Positions 33,792-42,224 of a DNA stretch of 64,000 nt are shown one piece after another; within the stretch, counting starts at the first letter, position 1; each line of letters starts with the position of its first letter. Below the pieces are notes generated by a model, which made no database searches, was not told the DNA's origin, and saw only the letters and a program-made list of their open reading frames with translations. A program made the position numbers and the translations under genes. This DNA comes from Rhodoplanes azumiensis (GTDB lineage Bacteria; Pseudomonadota; Alphaproteobacteria; Rhizobiales; Xanthobacteraceae). Location: contig NZ_JBHUIW010000011.1 in NCBI RefSeq assembly GCF_042682915.1, positions 62,001 through 126,000 of the forward strand, given 5' to 3'.

Positions 33792-35510
33792 TCAGTGCGC
33801 GACCGCGCCGGCGGCACCGAAGCCGGTCTGCGCGCGGACATACTGGTCCTCGAAGGCCGCTTTCTCGGCCGCCGCCTGCCGACTGCGGTCGAGCATCGAC
33901 ACGACGATGGTGACCAGGAACGCGAGCGGCATCGAGAACAGGGCCGGCTGGTCGTAGGGCACGATCGGCTTGGCGAAGCCGAGCACCTGCACCCAGACGA
34001 GCTTGGACAGCACCACCAGCACCACCGCGCAGACGAGCCCGGTGTAGCCGCCGATCACGGCGCCGCGCGTCGTCAGCCCCCGCCAGTACATCGACAGGAT
34101 CAGGACCGGGAAATTCGCCGAGGCGGCGATGCCGAAGGCCAGCCCGACCATGAAGGCGACGTTCATCCTCTCGAACAGGATGCCGAGCGTGATGGCGACG
34201 AGGCCGAGCCCGATCGAGGCGAACTTGGAGACGCGCAGCTCCGCCTGCTCGGTCGCCTTGCCCTTCATGATCACGCGGGCGTAGAGATCGTGGCCGATCG
34301 CCGAGGCGCCGGCGAGCGCCAGGCCCGACACCACGGCCAGGATGGTGGCGAAGGCGACCGCCGCCAGGAAGCCGAGCAGCAGATCGCCGCCGACCGCGTT
34401 GGCGAGGTGCATCACCACCATGTTGCCGCCGCCGATGATCTTGCCGCCGATCTGCCCGCCCTCGAAATAGGCCGGGTTGGTGCCGACGATGACGATGGCG
34501 CAGAGTCCCATCAGGAAGATCACGTTGAAGAAGTAGCCGACGAAGCCGGACGCATAGAGCACCGATTTTCGCGCGGCCTTGGCGTCCGACACGGTGAAGA
34601 ACCGCATGAGAATATGCGGCAGGCCGGCGGTGCCGAACATCAGGCCGATGCCGAGCGACACGGCGTTGACCGGGTCGGCGAGCAGCGCTCCGGGCTGGAA
34701 CAGCTTGAAGCCGAGCTTGTGGATCGACGTCGCCTCGTTCACCACGGTGGCGTAGCTGAAGCCGAAGCGACTCATCGCCAGCACCATCACCAGGGTGCCG
34801 CCGACCAGCAGCATGCAGGCCTTGATGATCTGGACCCAGGTGGTGGCGACCATGCCGCCGAAGGTGACGTAGACCATCATCAGGCCGCCGACGATGAACA
34901 GCGCGTAGACGTAGTCGAGCCCGAACAGGAGCTTGATGAGCTGGCCGGCACCCACCATCTGGGCGACCAGATAGAAGCACACGACGGTGAGCGACGACAC
35001 CGCCGCCATGGTGCGCACCCGGCCCTGATCGAGCCGGTAGGACGTGATGTCGGCGAACGTGTAGCGGCCGAGATTGCGCAGCCGCTCGGCCATCAGGAAC
35101 AGGATGATGGGCCAGCCGACGAAGAAGGCGATCATGTAGATGTAGCCGTCGTAGCCGGTCGTGTAGACCATGGCCGTGAGGCCGAGCAGCGTCGCCGCCG
35201 ACATGTAGTCGCCGGCGATCGCGAGGCCGTTCTGAAGCCCCGTGATGCCGCCGCCCGCCGTGTAGAAGTGCGCCGCCGAGCGGGTGCGCTTGGCGGCCCA
35301 GTAGGTGATGCCGAGCGTCAGGCTCACGAAGGCGACGAACATGACGATGGCGTGCCAGTTGGTCGCCTGCTTGGCGGCCTCGCCGACCGCCGGGCCGGCG
35401 GCGAGCGCCGGACCGGCGAGCGACGCCGCGAGGGTGCCGAGAGCCGCGCCGGCGGCGCGATGCGCAGTGGCGCGGATCGTCGACATTTCCGTCGTCGGTG
35501 TGCGGGTCAT
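33792..35510 (-). CDS. actP: Cation/acetate symporter ActP
   Basis: A 572-residue sodium:solute symporter that imports acetate and similar short acids. The N-terminal signal-like segment ends near GPALAAGPAV. Family segments are DYMSAATLLGLTAMVYTTGYDG near residue 100, GRYTFADITSYRLDQGRVR, and FGTAGLPHILMRFFTVSDAKAARKSVLY, the SSS-family hallmarks. About 13 helices are expected. The start overlaps the stop of the DUF485 gene by four bases, as in the yjcH-actP pair of E. coli. No acs gene is next to it. Confidence 0.93.
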   Translation of the reverse strand: MTRTPTTEMSTIRATAHRAAGAALGTLAASLAGPALAAGPAVGEAAKQATNWHAIVMFVAFVSLTLGITYWAAKRTRSAAHFYTAGGGITGLQNGLAIAGDYMSAATLLGLTAMVYTTGYDGYIYMIAFFVGWPIILFLMAERLRNLGRYTFADITSYRLDQGRVRTMAAVSSLTVVCFYLVAQMVGAGQLIKLLFGLDYVYALFIVGGLMMVYVTFGGMVATTWVQIIKACMLLVGGTLVMVLAMSRFGFSYATVVNEATSIHKLGFKLFQPGALLADPVNAVSLGIGLMFGTAGLPHILMRFFTVSDAKAARKSVLYASGFVGYFFNVIFLMGLCAIVIVGTNPAYFEGGQIGGKIIGGGNMVVMHLANAVGGDLLLGFLAAVAFATILAVVSGLALAGASAIGHDLYARVIMKGKATEQAELRVSKFASIGLGLVAITLGILFERMNVAFMVGLAFGIAASANFPVLILSMYWRGLTTRGAVIGGYTGLVCAVVLVVLSKLVWVQVLGFAKPIVPYDQPALFSMPLAFLVTIVVSMLDRSRQAAAEKAAFEDQYVRAQTGFGAAGAVAH

Positions 35511-35929
35511 CGGCGTGCTCCTCCCGAAGCCTCGCGGGGCCGCTCGTGCACGACCGCGACGACCGTCTCGGCGGCGAGCGCCTCCTTGGTGGCGGTCTCG
35601 CGGCTCGCGGCCACCTCGGCGGCGACGGCGTCCTGGACGACCTCGCTGGTGAGCGTGTCGTAGGTGGTGTTCGCCTTGCTCACGTAGAGCGCGGTGAGCA
35701 GCCAGAAGAAGACGAACTGGAACAGGCCTGCCGCGATCCCGACCGACAGGGTCGAGCCCGGGGCGACCCGGCTGCCGATCACGCCGGGCGCGAACGCGAT
35801 GGTCAGCACCAGGGCGTAGAACAGCACGAGGACGATGCTCGCCAGCGTCCAGGCGAGCCGGCCGCGGCTCTCGACGAGCTGCCGGAACTTCGGATTGGCG
35901 CGGATGCGCGCATAGACGGCCTCACTCAT
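35507..35929 (-). CDS. DUF485 membrane protein (YjcH-like)
   Basis: A 140-residue protein with two transmembrane helices (WTLASIVLVLFYALVLTIAF and LSVGIAAGLFQFVFFWLLTAL) and the family segment YARIRANPKFRQLVESRGRLAW at the N terminus. DUF485 proteins are partners of ActP. This one has a longer C-terminal tail (about 45 residues, Ala/Glu/Val-rich) than E. coli YjcH, probably a coiled helix. It is the first gene of the actP operon. Confidence 0.9.
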   Translation of the reverse strand: MSEAVYARIRANPKFRQLVESRGRLAWTLASIVLVLFYALVLTIAFAPGVIGSRVAPGSTLSVGIAAGLFQFVFFWLLTALYVSKANTTYDTLTSEVVQDAVAAEVAASRETATKEALAAETVVAVVHERPREASGGARR

Positions 35930-36022
35930 GGCGGTCCCTCCTCATGGCGTCCTCTCTGGAGCGTCCTCGTTGCACTCGTGACTCACGACGTTTCCCCTCC
36001 GGCCCGTGGCGGGCCGCCGTCC

Positions 36023-36073
36023 TGGGCCGGCACGCGGTCTGGGCCGGCACGCGGCCCGGGCCGACACGCGACC
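36023..36073. repeat. Three tandem copies of a 17-bp repeat
   Basis: Three head-to-tail units of TGGGCCGGCACGCGGTC at 36023, 36040 and 36057; the last has two A-for-G changes. It lies about 95 bases above the DUF485 start, so it could affect that promoter. The length is the same as the unrelated repeat at 22968. Confidence 0.8.
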
Positions 36074-36431
36074 CTCTCGCCGATGTGCGACATCGCAGCC
36101 GCGACGGGGTCGCGGCCGGGCATGTCGGGTCTGGTCCGGGTGCCGCCGCCGCGACCTGATCACGTCGGCGAAGCGAGTCCCGGAGCTGGCTTTCGGCAGT
36201 GGGCGGAGCCGCACCGGCGGTCCGCATGTCCGGCGACCGGGCCGGCAGTCCGATGCGAGCGGATCGGCAAGCAATGGTTGCGATCGGATCAGATCGCGGA
36301 CCCACCCGCTTTGCGTTTTGTCATGGGAGGACGACGGCGGAGGCAGACTTTCGCAGGGGGCGCGGCGGCACTTGTTTTGCACATCGGCACAAGCGGACCG
36401 CAGCGACCTGTCCACATCGTCGCGGATGCGT

Positions 36432-36462
36432 AAAAAAAAACGGGCCCGCGGAGCGGGCCCGT
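36432..36462 (-). terminator. Rho-independent terminator of the serC-serA operon
   Basis: On the minus strand, a 10-bp stem ACGGGCCCGC/GCGGGCCCGT with a 3-base loop (36440-36462) is followed by nine T residues. It starts 27 bases after the serA stop. This is the clearest intrinsic terminator in the window. Confidence 0.92.
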
Positions 36463-36488
36463 CGGATCGTCGTCGGGGCAGGGAAGGC

Positions 36489-38075
36489 TCAGAACCGCAG
36501 GGCGCGGGCCTGCTGGACGTTCTGGATCTTGCCGACTTTGTCGAGGACGTCGGCCGGCACCTCGCCGTCGACCTCGACCAGCGCGATGGCGTTGCCGCCG
36601 GGCGCGTCGCGGCCGAGCGCGAAGGTCGCGATGTTGATGCCGGCCTCGCCGAGCAGCGAGGCGAAGCGGCCGATGAAGCCGGGCGCATCGTCGTTGGTCA
36701 CGTAGAGCATCGACTTGCCGAACTCGGCGTCGACCCGGATGCCCTTGATGTTGACGATGCGCGGCCGGCCGTCGGCGAACACGGTGCCGCTGACCGAGCG
36801 GGTGCGCCGCTCGGTCACGACCGTGACGGTGATCAGGCTCTCGTAATCGCCCTCGTGCTCGCGGGTGACCTCCTCGACCACGATGCCGCGCTCCTTGGCC
36901 ATCACCGGGGCCGAGACGAAGTTGACGTCCTGCAGCATCGGGCGCAGGAGGCCGGCGATCGCCGCCGAGGTCAGCGCCTTGGTGTTCATGGTGGCGACCT
37001 CGCCCTCGTAGGTGATCTGCACCTTGGTGAGACCGGTCTCGGTGAGCTGGCCGGCGAACGAGCCGAGCTTCTCGGCGAGATCGACCATCGGCTTCAGGCG
37101 CGGGGCTTCCTCGGCCGTGATGCTCGGGAAGTTCACGGCGTTGGAGATGGCGCCCTGGAGCAGGTAGTCGGACATCTGCTCGGCGACCTGCAGGGCGACG
37201 TTCTCCTGCGCCTCGGTCGTCGAGGCGCCGAGATGCGGCGTGCAGATCACGTTCGGATGGCCGAACAGCACGTTGGTGGTCGCCGGCTCCTCGGTGAACA
37301 CGTCGAAGGCGGCGCCGGCGACGTGGCCCGAATCGAGCGCGGCGCGCAACGCCGCCTCGTCGACGAGGCCGCCGCGGGCGCAGTTGACGATACGCACGCC
37401 TTTCTTCATCGAAGCGATGGCCTCGGCCGAGATGATGTTCTTGGTCTTCTCGGTGAGCGGCGTGTGCAGCGTGATGAAGTCGGCGCGGCGAAACAGCTCC
37501 GGCAGCTCGACCTTCTCGACGCCGAGCGTCACGGCGCGCTCCGGCGACAGGAACGGATCGAACGCGATCACCTTCATCTTCAGGCCGTGCGCGCGGTCGG
37601 CGACGATCGAGCCGATGTTGCCGCAGCCGATCACGCCGAGCGTCTTGCCCGTGATCTCGACGCCCATGAAGCGGTTCTTCTCCCACTTGCCGGCCTGGGT
37701 CGAGGCGTCGGCCTGCGGGATCTCGCGGGCCAGCGCCAGCATCATGGTGATGGCGTGCTCGGCCGTGGTGATCGAGTTGCCGAAGGGCGTGTTCATCACG
37801 ATGATGCCCTTGGCGGTCGCGGCCGGGATGTCGACATTGTCCACGCCGATGCCGGCGCGGCCGATCACCTTCAGCTTCTTCGCCTGCTCGATGATCTTCG
37901 GCGTCACCTTGGTGGCGGAGCGGATGGCGAGGCCGTCGTAGTCGCCGATGATCGCGGCGAGCTTGTCCTTGTCCTTGCCGAGAGCCGGCTGGAAGTCGAC
38001 CTCGATGCCGCGATCCTTGAAGATCTGCACGGCGGCGGGAGACAGCGCGTCGGAGATGAGAACGCGAGGAGCCAT
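36489..38075 (-). CDS. serA: D-3-phosphoglycerate dehydrogenase
   Basis: A 528-residue enzyme for the first step of serine synthesis. The D-2-hydroxyacid dehydrogenase core has VIGRAGIGVDNVDIPAATAKG, the cofactor loop GVIGCGNIGSIVADRAHG, catalytic Arg in NCARGGLVDEAAL, and His in CTPHLGASTTEAQENVA. After this come the intervening ASB domain and a C-terminal ACT domain (MLYVTNDDAPGFIGRFASLLGEAGINIATFALGRD), where serine feedback normally acts. The ATG at 38075 is preferred; a start at 38105 would add ten residues. It follows serC with a 229-base gap holding repeats. Confidence 0.95.
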   Translation of the reverse strand: MAPRVLISDALSPAAVQIFKDRGIEVDFQPALGKDKDKLAAIIGDYDGLAIRSATKVTPKIIEQAKKLKVIGRAGIGVDNVDIPAATAKGIIVMNTPFGNSITTAEHAITMMLALAREIPQADASTQAGKWEKNRFMGVEITGKTLGVIGCGNIGSIVADRAHGLKMKVIAFDPFLSPERAVTLGVEKVELPELFRRADFITLHTPLTEKTKNIISAEAIASMKKGVRIVNCARGGLVDEAALRAALDSGHVAGAAFDVFTEEPATTNVLFGHPNVICTPHLGASTTEAQENVALQVAEQMSDYLLQGAISNAVNFPSITAEEAPRLKPMVDLAEKLGSFAGQLTETGLTKVQITYEGEVATMNTKALTSAAIAGLLRPMLQDVNFVSAPVMAKERGIVVEEVTREHEGDYESLITVTVVTERRTRSVSGTVFADGRPRIVNIKGIRVDAEFGKSMLYVTNDDAPGFIGRFASLLGEAGINIATFALGRDAPGGNAIALVEVDGEVPADVLDKVGKIQNVQQARALRF

Positions 38076-38093
38076 TTTGGAAGCATCCTGTTC

Positions 38094-38285
38094 GTTATCC
38101 GTCATCCGGAGGTGCGTGACCCGGCGGCGCTTCGCGCCGACCGGGCAAGCCCGCCTCGAACGATGAACGGCCAATGTCCGTCGATAGCGGACTGAAATGT
38201 CGTTTAGATGGACCGCCTCGAAGTCCGAGGCTGGTGCCCGTCGCCCTTCGAGGGCCGCCTTCGGCGGCCGCCTCAGGGTGACGGG
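38094..38285. repeat. Mosaic repeats between serC and serA
   Basis: The gap holds two half-elements. One is at about 38098-38160 with CGGCGCTTCGCGCCG. The other is at about 38216-38285, with CCGCCTTCGGCGG and ending CTCAGGGTGACGGG. Both are pieces of the Hyphomicrobiales repeat whose full form is seen at 42995-43200. Confidence 0.55.
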
Positions 38286-38304
38286 TCGATGCTGTGCAGA
38301 AAGC

Positions 38305-39474
38305 TCACGCCGCCTTGGCGAGTGCCGCCTTGGTCTTGGCGAAGGCCCAGTCGAGCCAGGCGGTCAGGGCGACGACGTCGTCGCGCTCCACCGTGGCGCC
38401 GCACCAGATGCGCAGGCCCGGAGGCGCGTCGCGATAAGCGCCGAGATCGTAGCCGACGCCCTCCTTCTCGACCGCCGAGGCCAGCGACTTCGCGAACGCC
38501 GCCTGCGCGTCGGCCGGAAGCGCCGCGATCTCCGGATCGACGACCTTCAGGCAGACCGAGGTGTTGGAGCGGATCGCCGGATCGCTCGCCAGGAAATCGA
38601 CCCACGGGGTCTTGGCGACCCAGTCGGCGATCGCCTGCGCGTTGGCGTCGGCGCGCGCGAACAGCGCCTCGAGGCCGCCGATCGACACGGCCCAGTCGAG
38701 CGCGTCGAGATAGTCCTCGACGCACAGCATCGACGGCGTGTTGATGGTCTCGCCCTTGAAGATGCCCTCGTTGAGCTTGCCGCCCGAGGTCATGCGGAAG
38801 ATCTTCGGCAGCGGCCAGGCCGGCTTGTAGGTCACCAGCCGCTCGACGGCGCGGGGCGAGAGGATCAGCATGCCGTGTGCGGCCTCGCCGCCGAGAACCT
38901 TCTGCCACGAGAAGGTGACGACATCGAGCTTCGCCCAGTCGAGCGGCTGCGCGAAGGCGGCCGAGGTCGCGTCGCAGATCGCGAGGCCTTGGCGGTCGGC
39001 GGCGATCCAGTCGCCGTTCGGCACCCGCACGCCGGACGTGGTGCCGTTCCAGGTGAAGACGACGTCGTTCGACCAGTCGACCTTCGAAAGGTCCGGAAGC
39101 TCGCCGTAGCCGGCCGTCATGGTCGTGACGTTCGGCAGCTTGAGCTGCTTCGTCACGTCGGTGACCCAGCCTTCGCCGAACGATTCCCACGCCAGCATGG
39201 TGACGGGGCGGGCGCCGAGAAGCGACCACAGCGCCATCTCGACGGCGCCGGTGTCGGAGGCCGGGACGATGCCGATGCGATAGTCGGCCGGCACCTTCAG
39301 CACGGTGCGGGTCTGCTCGATGGCGCGCTCGAGCTTCGCCTTGCCGATCTTGGCCCGGTGCGAGCGGCCGAGCGGCGCGTCTGCCAGATTTTGGAGGGAC
39401 CAGCCGGGGCGCTTGGCGCAGGGGCCGGACGAGAAATTGGGCACGCGCGGACGCGCGGCGGGAGCGTCTGTCAT
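38305..39474 (-). CDS. serC: Phosphoserine aminotransferase
   Basis: A 389-residue PLP enzyme that turns phosphohydroxypyruvate and glutamate into phosphoserine. It begins RPRVPNFSSGPCAKRPGW, the hallmark of the alphaproteobacterial form. Other segments are IVPASDTGAVEMALWSLLG, the PLP Lys in VTFSWQKVLGGEAAHGML, and KPAWPLPKIFRMTSGGKLNEGIF with the phosphate-binding loop. The ATG at 39474 follows AAAGGG. It is the first gene of the operon with serA and is preceded by a short structured leader. Confidence 0.95.
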   Translation of the reverse strand: MTDAPAARPRVPNFSSGPCAKRPGWSLQNLADAPLGRSHRAKIGKAKLERAIEQTRTVLKVPADYRIGIVPASDTGAVEMALWSLLGARPVTMLAWESFGEGWVTDVTKQLKLPNVTTMTAGYGELPDLSKVDWSNDVVFTWNGTTSGVRVPNGDWIAADRQGLAICDATSAAFAQPLDWAKLDVVTFSWQKVLGGEAAHGMLILSPRAVERLVTYKPAWPLPKIFRMTSGGKLNEGIFKGETINTPSMLCVEDYLDALDWAVSIGGLEALFARADANAQAIADWVAKTPWVDFLASDPAIRSNTSVCLKVVDPEIAALPADAQAAFAKSLASAVEKEGVGYDLGAYRDAPPGLRIWCGATVERDDVVALTAWLDWAFAKTKAALAKAA

Positions 39475-39526
39475 GGTGTCTACCCTTTCAGATAGGCGCC
39501 CCTCGGTGGGGAGGGGTGTCCCGCCG
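39475..39526 (-). ncRNA. serC leader RNA motif (candidate)
   Basis: The 50-base leader between promoter and serC folds a CCCCTC/GAGGGG hairpin (39499-39516), then single-stranded CTGAAAGGGTAGACACC with the ribosome site. A serC RNA motif of this kind has been described upstream of serC in alphaproteobacteria; position and gene context match. Exact consensus was not checked. Confidence 0.55.
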
Positions 39527-39530
39527 CCGG

Positions 39531-39558
39531 CAATATGAGAGACGACCGCGGGTGTCAA
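39531..39558 (-). promoter_or_regulatory. serC promoter
   Basis: On the minus strand TTGACA (39553-39558) is the -35 box, and the -10 falls in ATATTG/TATTGC (39531-39536), about 16-17 bp away. The expected transcript start is near 39525, about 50 bases above the serC start. Confidence 0.6.
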
Positions 39559-39570
39559 CCCTCGGTCGTC
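39541..39570. promoter_or_regulatory. 13-bp inverted repeat over the serC -35 box
   Basis: GACGACCGCGGGT (39541-39553) and ACCCTCGGTCGTC (39558-39570) form an inverted repeat with one mismatch and a 4-base centre. The -35 hexamer is at its middle, which fits an operator. It could also act as the hairpin ending the porin gene transcript, though no T-run follows. Confidence 0.5.
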
Positions 39571-39670
39571 GCGTTTTCGAGAATATTTGGTGTCTGGATG
39601 CCACGCGATGGCGTTCGCACACGACCCTCGCGATCACGGGAGACGGCGTGACGCCGCCCGCTCGCCGCGT

Positions 39671-40495
39671 TCAGAACTTGACACCGAGGCCGCCGCGCAC
39701 GGTGTTGACCGTGACCTTCATGTCCTGGAAGTCGCCGAAATAGACGTACTCGTACTCGGCGCGCAGGAAGATGTTGGCCATCAGCGCGACATCGATGCCG
39801 AGGCCGGCCGAGTAGCCGAACCCCCAGGCGCCGGTGCGGTTGTCGGCGCGGGTCATCGGCGAGACCCGGTAGAGATAGTTCCAGTTCGCGTCGTAGACGG
39901 TCTCGCTCACCGTCGCGGTGCGCGTCAGGTCGGCACGGCCGGCGGCCACACCGATGAAGGCGTAGGGCATGAACCACGACGCCGCCCAGCCGCCGCGCAG
40001 ACGCAGCGTGGCGAGATCGGTGAGGTCGATGCCCGCCCCGGTCGTCAGATTGACGCTGTGGATGTAGTTGTCGGACAACAGTTGGTAGCGCGACATCGTA
40101 TCCGACGCCGTCGCCTTCTGGCCGATCCGCGTGTAGTTGAACTCGATGCCGAGCACCGCGTCGTCCCATTGCGCGTTGTAGCCGATGTAGCCGCCCCAGC
40201 CGGCGCCGGTCATGCCGTTCTTCGACGGGAGCGTCGTCCAACGCGACACGCCCATCTCGTTCTCCTCGATGGTGTTGCGCAGGATGTAGGAGACGAGATC
40301 CCCCGAGCCGTTGGAGAAATCGGCGTTGCCGGCCGAGTAGCTGACATGGCCGCCGAGGTAGACGCCCTGCCAGCGGAAATAGGTGGGCTCGCTCGGCATC
40401 AGGCCCTGGGAGCCGCGCAGGACCGGCATGTCGGCGGCGAACGAGGAGGTGCCGAGGGCGGCGAGGAGGAGGCCGCACAGGCCGACGCTACGCAT
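39671..40495 (-). CDS. Outer-membrane beta-barrel protein (Omp25/Omp31-like)
   Basis: A 274-residue outer-membrane protein. A signal peptide ends SSFAAD near residue 21. The barrel starts FRWQGVYLGGHVSYSAGNADF and continues with alternating hydrophobic strands such as AGWGGYIGYNAQWDDAVLGIEFNY. It ends VNTVRGGLGVKF, with the final aromatic residue needed by the BAM machine. The family is typical of Hyphomicrobiales surface proteins. A second such gene lies upstream on the same strand, 262 bases away and with its own terminator. Confidence 0.85.
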   Translation of the reverse strand: MRSVGLCGLLLAALGTSSFAADMPVLRGSQGLMPSEPTYFRWQGVYLGGHVSYSAGNADFSNGSGDLVSYILRNTIEENEMGVSRWTTLPSKNGMTGAGWGGYIGYNAQWDDAVLGIEFNYTRIGQKATASDTMSRYQLLSDNYIHSVNLTTGAGIDLTDLATLRLRGGWAASWFMPYAFIGVAAGRADLTRTATVSETVYDANWNYLYRVSPMTRADNRTGAWGFGYSAGLGIDVALMANIFLRAEYEYVYFGDFQDMKVTVNTVRGGLGVKF

Positions 40496-40639
40496 GGGAC
40501 TGACCCTCTGATCCGGACGGCCGCAACGCTCGCGGCCACAACCGATCATCGGGCATTAACCTTAATGTCGGGTTACCCGCGATGCGCGAACCCGGGCAAA
40601 CTCATTGAAGCGGCGCGGTGCGCAATTAAAAAAAGTCGT

Positions 40640-40680
40640 TAACGAAATGAAAACGGCGCGGAGAAACGCTCCGCGCCGTT
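40640..40680 (-). terminator. Terminator of the upstream porin gene
   Basis: A perfect 12-bp stem AACGGCGCGGAG/CTCCGCGCCGTT with a 5-base loop (40652-40680) is followed on the minus strand by TTTTCATTTCG. It lies 78 bases after the stop of the gene at 40758. Confidence 0.8.
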
Positions 40681-40757
40681 TGTCTTTGCCGGTCCGGTAC
40701 GCGAGACCTTTTTCCGGTCCGGCGGAAGCTCGTTGTGCCGGGTCGCTCGCCCGCGGC

Positions 40758-41618
40758 TCAGCCCTTGCGCATCAGCGGCGGCTGATAGACCGGCTCGGGC
40801 GCGGAGAGCATCCAGCGCATGCCGACCTTCAGGTCGTGCGACGTGATCGTCTTGAAGTCGACCGGGTTGTTGTAGAAATTGCCGCCCGTGTAGTCGACGA
40901 GATCGCCGGAGGCGCCGTCGCCCAGATTCAGGTAGCGGTATGCGACCTCGAGCGTGAGACCGGGCGTCACCTTGTAGGCGAGACCGGCGTGCAGCGCCCA
41001 GGCGAAGTTCCACTTGCCGGTGTCGGCCCCGAAGGCCATGCCGGGGCTCGTCACGTAGCCGCCGGCCGCCGGTAGATAATAATAGGAGAGCGACGAATCA
41101 GCCATGTTGCTGATCCGGTTGTACGACGCGCCGATGCCGGCGCCGACGAACGGCGTCACGCACCACCAGGTGCCGAGATCCACATAGGCGTTGGCCATCA
41201 CCAGCCATTCGGACTTGGTGGCCGTGAAGTTGTTGGCGGTCCAGCCGGGCTGGCCATAGGCCGAGAAGGTCTGGATGTCGGCGCCGTGGAAGTTCGCGTT
41301 GGCCCGATACTCGCCGATCAGGTCGGCGCGCAGCCAGCTGTTGAACTGATAGCCGACGCCGAGGCCGAAGAACGGCGCCGCGTCGAAGCTCTTGTTCTTG
41401 TTGACGACCGAGGTCACCTGCGGCTGATGATACAGCAGGTTGTCGATCTCCTTGACCTGCTGATTGCTGAACCCGATGTCGCCGCGCAGGTACCAGCCCG
41501 AATAGTCCTGGACCACCGGCACGGGCGGCGGGGCGAGGGGGAGATCGGCGGCGCCCGCGGCATTCAGGGAGAGAAGCACGGCCGACCCCGCGACTGCTAA
41601 CAACTTCACGCTTGCCAT
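40758..41618 (-). CDS. Outer-membrane beta-barrel protein (Omp25-like)
   Basis: A 286-residue porin-like protein. The signal peptide MASVKLLAVAGSAVLLSLNA ends GAADLPLAPPP. The barrel opens SGWYLRGDIGFSNQQVK, with FFGLGVGYQFNSWLRADLIGEYRA, TWWCVTPFVGAGIGASYNRIS and LTLEVAYRYLNLGD as further strands. It ends in DLKVGMRWML, then a short tail. The ATG at 41618 has GGAAGGA upstream. CtrA-type TTAA boxes lie 80-115 bases upstream, which suggests cell-cycle control as for other alphaproteobacterial outer-membrane proteins. Confidence 0.85.
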   Translation of the reverse strand: MASVKLLAVAGSAVLLSLNAAGAADLPLAPPPVPVVQDYSGWYLRGDIGFSNQQVKEIDNLLYHQPQVTSVVNKNKSFDAAPFFGLGVGYQFNSWLRADLIGEYRANANFHGADIQTFSAYGQPGWTANNFTATKSEWLVMANAYVDLGTWWCVTPFVGAGIGASYNRISNMADSSLSYYYLPAAGGYVTSPGMAFGADTGKWNFAWALHAGLAYKVTPGLTLEVAYRYLNLGDGASGDLVDYTGGNFYNNPVDFKTITSHDLKVGMRWMLSAPEPVYQPPLMRKG

Positions 41619-42224
41619 GACATCGTCCTTCCGTGTGGCAGGGCGCGAGGACGCGACCCGACTGATCACTCACTGGCCAGGCGATGATGGCAACCAAGGG
41701 TTAAAGGCGACTTAACCCTAAAACTTAACCCTAACGGCGATCTGCTTTTTATGGTTTACGGCGTGTTAACGGAGGTATTTTGCCCGAACGATTGACGGGG
41801 GGTTAACGGAGGATGGCGGCGAGCGCGGCGACGGCGAGCTCGGGTGTCCGGTCGGTGCGTCGACGTCGCCGAGGTCTGGCGGGCGAGACGGTCGGCGTGC
41901 ACGGCCACGGACCGGGGCGTCGCGGTGATCGCGCGGCGTCGCGGTGATCGACGCGGCGATCCTGTTCGGCGTCGTCACGCTCGGCAGCGACCGGCCGAGG
42001 CGGTCGGATCGGCGTGGCTCGTGGACGACGCGCCGCTTCGCCCACGGGATCCAGAAGCCCCCGCAACCGCAGGAGAAACAGGTCTGGACAAAACCGGAAT
42101 CGCGGCCCCCCTGTCGCCGGTCGGATCCGTGACCCTTGGTCCCGGTTGCTCGGGTCGCAGCGCGTTACGCCGCACCCGGAACACGAGCCTTCCGGTCACC
42201 GGCGACGCCGGCGCGCCGTCGCGT
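41619..42224. other. Intergenic region between porin and LTXXQ genes
   Basis: A 606-base gap. Its left 140 bases are AT-rich with repeated TTAACCCT/GGGTTAA and hold the porin promoter region. The rest is GC-rich and shows no frame with a recognisable protein. Confidence 0.5.
41697..41732. promoter_or_regulatory. CtrA-type TTAA-N7-TTAA box with flanking repeat
   Basis: AGGGTTAA (41697-41704), a 7-bp spacer and TTAACCCT (41712-41719) form an inverted repeat containing TTAA-N7-TTAA, the CtrA consensus. A further TTAACCCT lies at 41725-41732. The site is 79-114 bases upstream of the porin start codon. Confidence 0.6.

Larger units (their letters stand above)
35930..36488. other. Intergenic region upstream of the actP operon
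   Basis: A 559-base gap that holds a 3-copy 17-bp repeat (36023-36073), probable promoter sequence of the actP operon and, at its right end, the serA terminator. No open frame with a family match was seen. Confidence 0.5.
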
